DNA of 11,097 bases from an uncultured Mollicutes bacterium (GTDB lineage Bacteria > Bacillota_I > Bacilli_A > RFN20 > CAG-826), in the NCBI GenBank assembly GCA_900542595.1, contig UQOB01000041.1, positions 1-11,097 of the forward strand. Direction: 5' to 3'. The translations under genes were made by a program, and so were the position numbers. How positions within the stretch are numbered: the first letter of the stretch is position 1; each line of letters begins with the position of its first letter. The notes under the pieces are model-generated. The model was given only the letters and a program-made list of their open reading frames with translations. It was not told the DNA's origin and ran no database searches. This document shows positions 7,592-11,097 of this stretch, piece after piece.

Positions 7592-8573
7592 CGATTTTCT
7601 CCCAAAGATAAGTAAAGAAAGGGACTAAACCGGAAAGAAGGATTCCGATTAAACCCACTAAGTAAGAAATATACGAAACGTCTTGACCAGAAATCAAGAT
7701 ATTAAATTTCCCTAAAAGAATAAAGACTAAGAAGCCAACGGCTTCGATGATTATCGTGAATAATGATATGAGTGATATCGCGGATAATTTATCCGTCTTA
7801 CTCTTAAACTTTGTCACCATTTCTTTATAGAGAGTGTAATTAACGTAGATGATCATAAAGACGGCGAGAATGGGGGTGAGAATTGCAATGACACTGGCTA
7901 AAACTTGGTTCGTTAAGAAGAAATAAAAGGAAAGAGGTAATAAGAAACTTAAGAGTAAACAGAAGAACCCTAAGAAACTTAAGTTAAAGCTATTATCTTT
8001 AAAGACAGTCTTAACGACTTGGTGTTTCTTAATAACGATCTTTGTCTTTTTAACTTTCCTCGTAACTTTAACTTCCTTTAAAAAGACTGGGCAGATAAAG
8101 TCTTGGAAATACTTAAAGAACAAGAATTCATTACCCTTATTTTCTTTGTCATTTAAATCGATGAAGAGGTAACTAGGTTTCACTTTTAAGAGTTCTTCTT
8201 TTAAGAGAATCAACTTATCTTCTTTCTCTCTTTCATCATTGATGGTTACTTCTTTTAATTTCTTAAGGTTAGAAGTAAAGTTCTCTAAGGTTTCTTTATC
8301 TAAAGGGTGCAAGAAAAACGCGGTAAAGCTTCCTAATTTCTCCCCTTCAATCTTTAAGATATAGGTCGATACTTTATCGAGCGACGAAAAGTCTAAAGTT
8401 AAATCATCAGTGATGATCTTTCCTTTAAAAATATTGATGGAGGTGAGGTTAAGCACATCTAAAGTAGGATCTTCACTTTCTAAGTGGTTAATCCCGTTTT
8501 TAAAATAGCCGGAATAGTGATGGATGTTATCTTCACTATTCACCTTGTATTGAAGATTAGAAAAGCTAAGCAT
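7584..8573 (-). CDS. Unrecognised membrane protein: possible degenerate ABC-ATPase-like domain plus four TM segments
   Basis: I do not recognise this 329-residue protein as any standard capsule gene. Residues 1-165 are soluble, then a strongly basic stretch (about 166-188, with KVTRKVKKTK) leads into four hydrophobic segments near 197-220, 223-247, 262-288 and 302-323. The basic flank suggests that the N-terminal domain is cytoplasmic. That domain has the rhythm of an ABC nucleotide-binding domain: LSFSNLQYKV at the start, FKNGINHL (24-31) where FxxGxxxxI/L precedes Walker A, GKIITDD (51-57), SSLDK (63-67), and KEELLKVKPSYLFIDLND (125-142), where LLxxPxYLFLDEP would hold Walker B. There is no GxxGxGKST, no LSGG, and the Walker B glutamate is replaced by Leu. 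If this reading is right, it cannot bind ATP normally. The gene overlaps both neighbours by 8 bp (wzy before, capG after), so it is co-translated with capsule enzymes. It does not look like Wzz, whose usual topology is two TM helices around a large external domain. Confidence 0.85.
   Translation of the reverse strand: MLSFSNLQYKVNSEDNIHHYSGYFKNGINHLESEDPTLDVLNLTSINIFKGKIITDDLTLDFSSLDKVSTYILKIEGEKLGSFTAFFLHPLDKETLENFTSNLKKLKEVTINDEREKEDKLILLKEELLKVKPSYLFIDLNDKENKGNEFLFFKYFQDFICPVFLKEVKVTRKVKKTKIVIKKHQVVKTVFKDNSFNLSFLGFFCLLLSFLLPLSFYFFLTNQVLASVIAILTPILAVFMIIYVNYTLYKEMVTKFKSKTDKLSAISLISLFTIIIEAVGFLVFILLGKFNILISGQDVSYISYLVGLIGILLSGLVPFFTYLWEKIDA
7599..7603 (-). promoter_or_regulatory. Shine-Dalgarno site of capG inside the preceding gene
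   Basis: GGGAG with a seven-base spacer (AAAATCG) before the capG ATG. It lies within the last codons of the unknown membrane protein gene and supports the capG start at 7591, which gives the short N-terminal MPRKYK leader. Confidence 0.7.
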
Positions 8574-10644
8574 GTTTAATGTTCTTCACCCGCGTCAAGT
8601 AACGGAGTTCGATCTTGCTATCCCACTTCACCATCATCATGTAGAAACGTTCTTCTAAGACGTTCCAGGTCATCGATGTTCCATCGAACTTCGTGAAGAA
8701 GAAATGCAAGATGATGTTCAAGAAGATAACACTGAAGACGATAGCGAGGACCGCGAAAATATTATAGACCGGGTAATAGTGATAGACGATGAACCAGCCC
8801 ATCACGATTAAGAAGTTAGGAACGACATGTCTTAAAAGATATAAGAAAGATGTTTTTAAAGTACTGCTTAACCTCATCAGTAACGCGTTGATACTGATTA
8901 AAACAAAGATTTCCACCGTAATGATGATTGACCAGCTTTCAACGTCGAAGATAAAGGGAGAAGCTAAGCCGAAGATCATAAAGGCCGCTACTAAAAGAGC
9001 GATCACGAAGGTTAAGAACTTAAAGCCCCGGTAATAAGCTTCCACGACAAAGCTAAAGAGGATGGGGGTTAAGAAGCCAACCACGAACATACAACTTAAA
9101 GCGTAAGGCCCTAACATCATCGGGAGATTAGCCCACCCGCTCATTAAGGGGATTAAGGCTAATAAGGATGTAAAGAGAGGAACCATCACTAAACTGACCT
9201 TTGGAAGAATCCGACTTCGCTTATGATGGGCTAAGTCGAACTCAAAGGAAGAGGCTACGCCTTTTTCTTCTAAGATTCTTTCTTCAACTCGCCGTTTTTC
9301 TTGTCTTTCCACTTGAAGCGGTAAATAAGTGAAGCAAAGAAGGATGATAAAGCTGGTGGAAGGATAAGTGAGAGTTTCGTTTTCAAAGAAAGAACGGATG
9401 AAGAAGATGATAAACATCAGTAAGGCCGGGAAGGCTAAGGGATGCTTTTCATTTAAGGCTCTCGCGATAGTTCTAAAGACAATGATGATGAGGATAATGG
9501 AAATAACGAGGTCAACTAAACCGCCTCTCGCCCAAGAAGCCACCCAAGTGGAATCCATGGGAGGAACATCAGTGACGCTACCGTTCATCACGAACCCTAA
9601 AACATTTTGCCAGGTCGCTAAACCTAAGCCCATCATCAAGGTTAAAGGTGAACTCTTTACCGCGTCAAATGCCCCACCCCAGAGGCTAAACCGCGCGTCG
9701 AACGCTCCACCGGGATTATTTCCAATTTCTTGGAACGCTCGGTTAATTAAAGCATAGACCGCGTTTAACCCTTCGATATCTTTATAAAGGCTGAAACAAG
9801 CAAAGAAGACAATCACCCCAAGCCCGACAAGTAAGAACAAGAACGAACGGAACTTATGGCCTTTAAAACAGTGGAAGACTTGGTAGAAGAAATAAAGGAT
9901 GGTGAATAAGACGGAAAGGATAATCATTCCACGCGAAAGAACAAAGAATTCGGAGATTTGGAAGACTAAGACAAAAAGCCATAAATACCAGGCCGGTTTC
10001 TTAACTTCTAAGAACATACAAGCTGCGATCCCAAACCACAGCATAAAAGCGTATATATTCGAGTTCCCCGTATAAGATTGAATCGGAGTATAAGCTTTCC
10101 CGTTCACCATATCTAAAAGAGCGAGATAAGAATCCATCTCAGTCGCTAAAGAATAGATGACCGCGATTGAGCAGATGAGGATTGTTGCCCAAGCCACAAG
10201 CCTAAAGAACGAAGCTTTATAGAACATCTTCGGCACATAGACAAAGAGTTCATATAAACCAAAGGTGATGATCAGGGCCATAAAGGTTCCCTGCAGTTTA
10301 TCCGCTAGAGCGATTTTATAAACGACCCCATTGAAGGTAAATTCACTAAATAACCACGGCAGTATCGCCGTTGAAAGAAGCAAGATTAAAAAGAGAATAA
10401 AGAAGCCAGGATGAATCTTTATCTTGAAGGCTTTTCTCCCTAATATCCAAACGGCAAGTTCAATTAAAAACACCACCGTAAAAGCGTAATAAAACTCTGG
10501 CCATGTAAAGGCCCTAGTGGGATCTGTGGCATCAAATATAATGACGTTACTGCAGCAATAGATTAGGCTCCCAAACAAGGAGAGAAGCAAAAGGAAAGAG
10601 AAGAGATAAGCGTAATGGAATTTACCCTTAGCTACAAGCCTCAT
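8566..10644 (-). CDS. wzy: Wzy-type polysaccharide polymerase (O-antigen ligase family) with long C-terminal membrane extension
   Basis: Integral membrane protein expected to polymerise lipid-linked repeat units on the outer face of the membrane. Residues 1-445 look like a complete Wzy_C/O-antigen ligase family protein with about 12 predicted TM segments. The marks are LSRGM (236-240) at the start of a TM helix, and a large external loop (about 288-372) with the family pattern R318...W322 and GLGLATW (339-345). After the loop comes STWVASWARGGLVDLV (365-380), like the acceptor-side motif of the family. A charged cytoplasmic linker (446-480, rich in E, K and R) then leads to six further hydrophobic segments (about 481-503, 511-535, 542-567, 571-590, 602-622 and 626-650) and a charged tail. 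At 692 residues it is much longer than the usual 400-450. It is the first gene of the operon, with AGGAGAGG just before the ATG. WaaL-type ligation is unlikely in a Gram-positive context, but a ligase to the cell wall cannot be excluded. Confidence 0.85.
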   Translation of the reverse strand: MRLVAKGKFHYAYLFSFLLLLSLFGSLIYCCSNVIIFDATDPTRAFTWPEFYYAFTVVFLIELAVWILGRKAFKIKIHPGFFILFLILLLSTAILPWLFSEFTFNGVVYKIALADKLQGTFMALIITFGLYELFVYVPKMFYKASFFRLVAWATILICSIAVIYSLATEMDSYLALLDMVNGKAYTPIQSYTGNSNIYAFMLWFGIAACMFLEVKKPAWYLWLFVLVFQISEFFVLSRGMIILSVLFTILYFFYQVFHCFKGHKFRSFLFLLVGLGVIVFFACFSLYKDIEGLNAVYALINRAFQEIGNNPGGAFDARFSLWGGAFDAVKSSPLTLMMGLGLATWQNVLGFVMNGSVTDVPPMDSTWVASWARGGLVDLVISIILIIIVFRTIARALNEKHPLAFPALLMFIIFFIRSFFENETLTYPSTSFIILLCFTYLPLQVERQEKRRVEERILEEKGVASSFEFDLAHHKRSRILPKVSLVMVPLFTSLLALIPLMSGWANLPMMLGPYALSCMFVVGFLTPILFSFVVEAYYRGFKFLTFVIALLVAAFMIFGLASPFIFDVESWSIIITVEIFVLISINALLMRLSSTLKTSFLYLLRHVVPNFLIVMGWFIVYHYYPVYNIFAVLAIVFSVIFLNIILHFFFTKFDGTSMTWNVLEERFYMMMVKWDSKIELRYLTRVKNIKHA

Positions 10645-10648
10645 CTAA

Positions 10649-10656
10649 CCTCTCCT
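10649..10656 (-). promoter_or_regulatory. Shine-Dalgarno site of wzy
   Basis: AGGAGAGG lies four bases before the ATG when its 3' end is counted, with the AGGAG core at normal distance. It supports the wzy start at 10644 and implies independent, efficient initiation of the first operon gene. Confidence 0.8.
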
Positions 10657-10674
10657 AAAAATCGATTGATTAAT

Positions 10675-10704
10675 TGTAACCCTTTTTAAGGGTTAATCGT
10701 TACA
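10675..10704. repeat. Nested inverted repeats upstream of the capsule operon
   Basis: TAACCCT (10677-10683) and AGGGTTA (10689-10695) form a perfect 7-bp inverted repeat with a TTTTA loop. A second pairing, TGTAAC (10675-10680) with GTTACA (10699-10704), shares bases with the first, so two hairpins are mutually exclusive unless the inner one shortens to CCTT/AAGG. On the + strand a T5 run (10706-10710) follows directly, which resembles an intrinsic terminator. On the minus strand, the direction of both flanking genes, no T-run follows closely. It could be an operator, a leader hairpin, or a terminator for antisense transcription. Confidence 0.45.
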
Positions 10705-10765
10705 GTTTTTAGCGAGGATATTTAAAACAGATAAAAATATATAATTTTTGCAGAGATTTTGCGAT

Positions 10766-11097
10766 TTATTTTTGTAAAAAGCGGAGGATTTCTTCATAAA
10801 CATCCTGCTTTTCTTTTTCGTTGAGGATCTCGTGACGTAAATTGGGGTAAATAACCAGTGTTACATCGTTTACCCCATACTTTTTGTACATTTTGTCGAG
10901 TTTAATCAGTCCTTTTCCGTTATGACCGACCGGGTCGCATTCCCCACCGATGATTAAAACTTGGAGAGATTTTGAAAGGTTTTTAAGATATTTTTTCTTC
11001 CAAACCTTCTTTAGACCTCTTAAGAATTCCTTAAAGAACCCGTGAGTTGGGGTGGCACCGCAGTAGGGGTCATTATCATAGATGATGACGTTATCTT
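10766..11097 (-). CDS. Alpha/beta hydrolase, monoacylglycerol lipase/lysophospholipase type (C-terminal part only)
   Basis: The frame is open from the right edge to a TAA at 10766-10768 and gives 109 C-terminal residues; the start and the nucleophile elbow (GxSxG) are beyond the window. The fragment contains VLIIGGECDPVGHNGKG (visible residues 46-62) with the catalytic Asp (residue 54) in the DPVG motif, then a strand and YPNLRHEILNE (83-93) with the catalytic His (residue 88) in the RHE motif. Together with CGATPTHGFFKEFLRGL upstream these are hallmarks of the serine aminopeptidase S33/monoacylglycerol lipase-like hydrolases, which cleave acyl esters of glycerol or lysophospholipids. It lies on the same strand as the capsule operon, 121 bp upstream of wzy, and has no evident role in polysaccharide synthesis; it probably belongs to the flanking housekeeping region. 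No clear terminator follows it. Confidence 0.87.
   Translation of the reverse strand, partial: DNVIIYDNDPYCGATPTHGFFKEFLRGLKKVWKKKYLKNLSKSLQVLIIGGECDPVGHNGKGLIKLDKMYKKYGVNDVTLVIYPNLRHEILNEKEKQDVYEEILRFLQK

Larger units (their letters stand above)
10645..10765 (-). promoter_or_regulatory. Operon leader/probable promoter region upstream of wzy
   Basis: This 121-bp gap lies between the hydrolase stop and the wzy start and is the only place in the window where a promoter for the seven-gene operon would be expected. It is very AT-rich and contains an inverted repeat (10675-10704). Read on the minus strand, TACAAT (10673-10678) resembles a -10 box, but no acceptable -35 lies 16-19 bases upstream of it. 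Another AT-rich stretch (10733-10749) offers only generic -10-like words. I therefore support the region but no specific promoter. No recognisable riboswitch, JUMPstart or ops element is seen. Confidence 0.35.

Noticed and set aside
8789..9034. 81-codon plus-strand open frame
   Set aside because: Antisense to the hydrophobic C-terminal region of wzy; the low-complexity, Lys/Ile-rich product is what antisense of a TM gene gives.
9368..9757. 129-codon plus-strand open frame
   Set aside because: Antisense to wzy, covering its conserved external loop; composition is that of a shadow frame and no SD was found.
10733..10749. AAAAAT/ATTTTT inverted repeat as a terminator of the hydrolase gene
   Set aside because: The stem is made only of A-T pairs and would be unstable; such words are expected by chance in this AT-rich gap.
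1..11097. CRISPR arrays, insertion sequences, tRNA or rRNA genes
   Set aside because: No regularly spaced repeats, transposase-like protein, terminal inverted repeats or structural RNA sequence was seen on either strand.

Overview
The window comes from a low-GC Gram-positive-like bacterium, most likely a member of the Bacillota/Bacilli (an Erysipelotrichales-like or other gut Bacilli lineage would fit). The evidence is AT-rich coding sequence with TGG tryptophan codons and standard stops, Shine-Dalgarno (SD) sites of AAGGAG type, a UDP-glucose dehydrogenase that looks very like streptococcal HasB, and a CapE/CapF/CapG set like that of Staphylococcus aureus capsule loci. I cannot name the genus from sequence alone. 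The window is a surface polysaccharide (capsule-type) locus and is almost fully coding; the only sizeable intergenic gap is 121 bp at 10645-10765.

Layout. On the + strand, 3-1157 is a Wzx-type flippase whose 5' end lies off the left edge, followed after 4 bp by ugd (1162-2370). These converge, with a single base between stop codons, on a seven-gene minus-strand operon that runs from 10644 down to 2372. In transcription order it holds a very long Wzy/O-antigen-ligase-family polymerase, an unrecognised membrane protein, capG, capE, a WbuB-like GT4 glycosyltransferase, capF and a GT2 glycosyltransferase. Adjacent genes overlap by 8 or 4 bp or are separated by 5-10 bp, and several SD sites sit inside the preceding gene's last codons. 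At the right edge, 10766-11097 is the C-terminal end of an alpha/beta hydrolase (monoacylglycerol lipase/lysophospholipase type) on the minus strand, outside the polysaccharide pathway.

How the genes work together. CapE, CapF and CapG together convert UDP-GlcNAc to UDP-N-acetyl-L-fucosamine, and Ugd supplies UDP-glucuronic acid. The GT4 (a candidate FucNAc transferase) and the GT2 add sugars to an undecaprenyl-linked repeat unit, Wzx flips it and Wzy polymerises it. The initiating phosphosugar transferase, the chain-length regulator/kinase and further glycosyltransferases are not in the window; they may lie beyond the left edge, upstream of wzx.

The least explained part is the pair at the head of the operon. 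The polymerase carries a C-terminal extension of about 250 residues with six extra predicted membrane segments. The 329-residue protein after it has an N-terminal soluble region that reads like an ABC-transporter ATPase domain stripped of its Walker A and signature motifs, fused to four membrane segments. It is locked to both neighbours by 8-bp overlaps.
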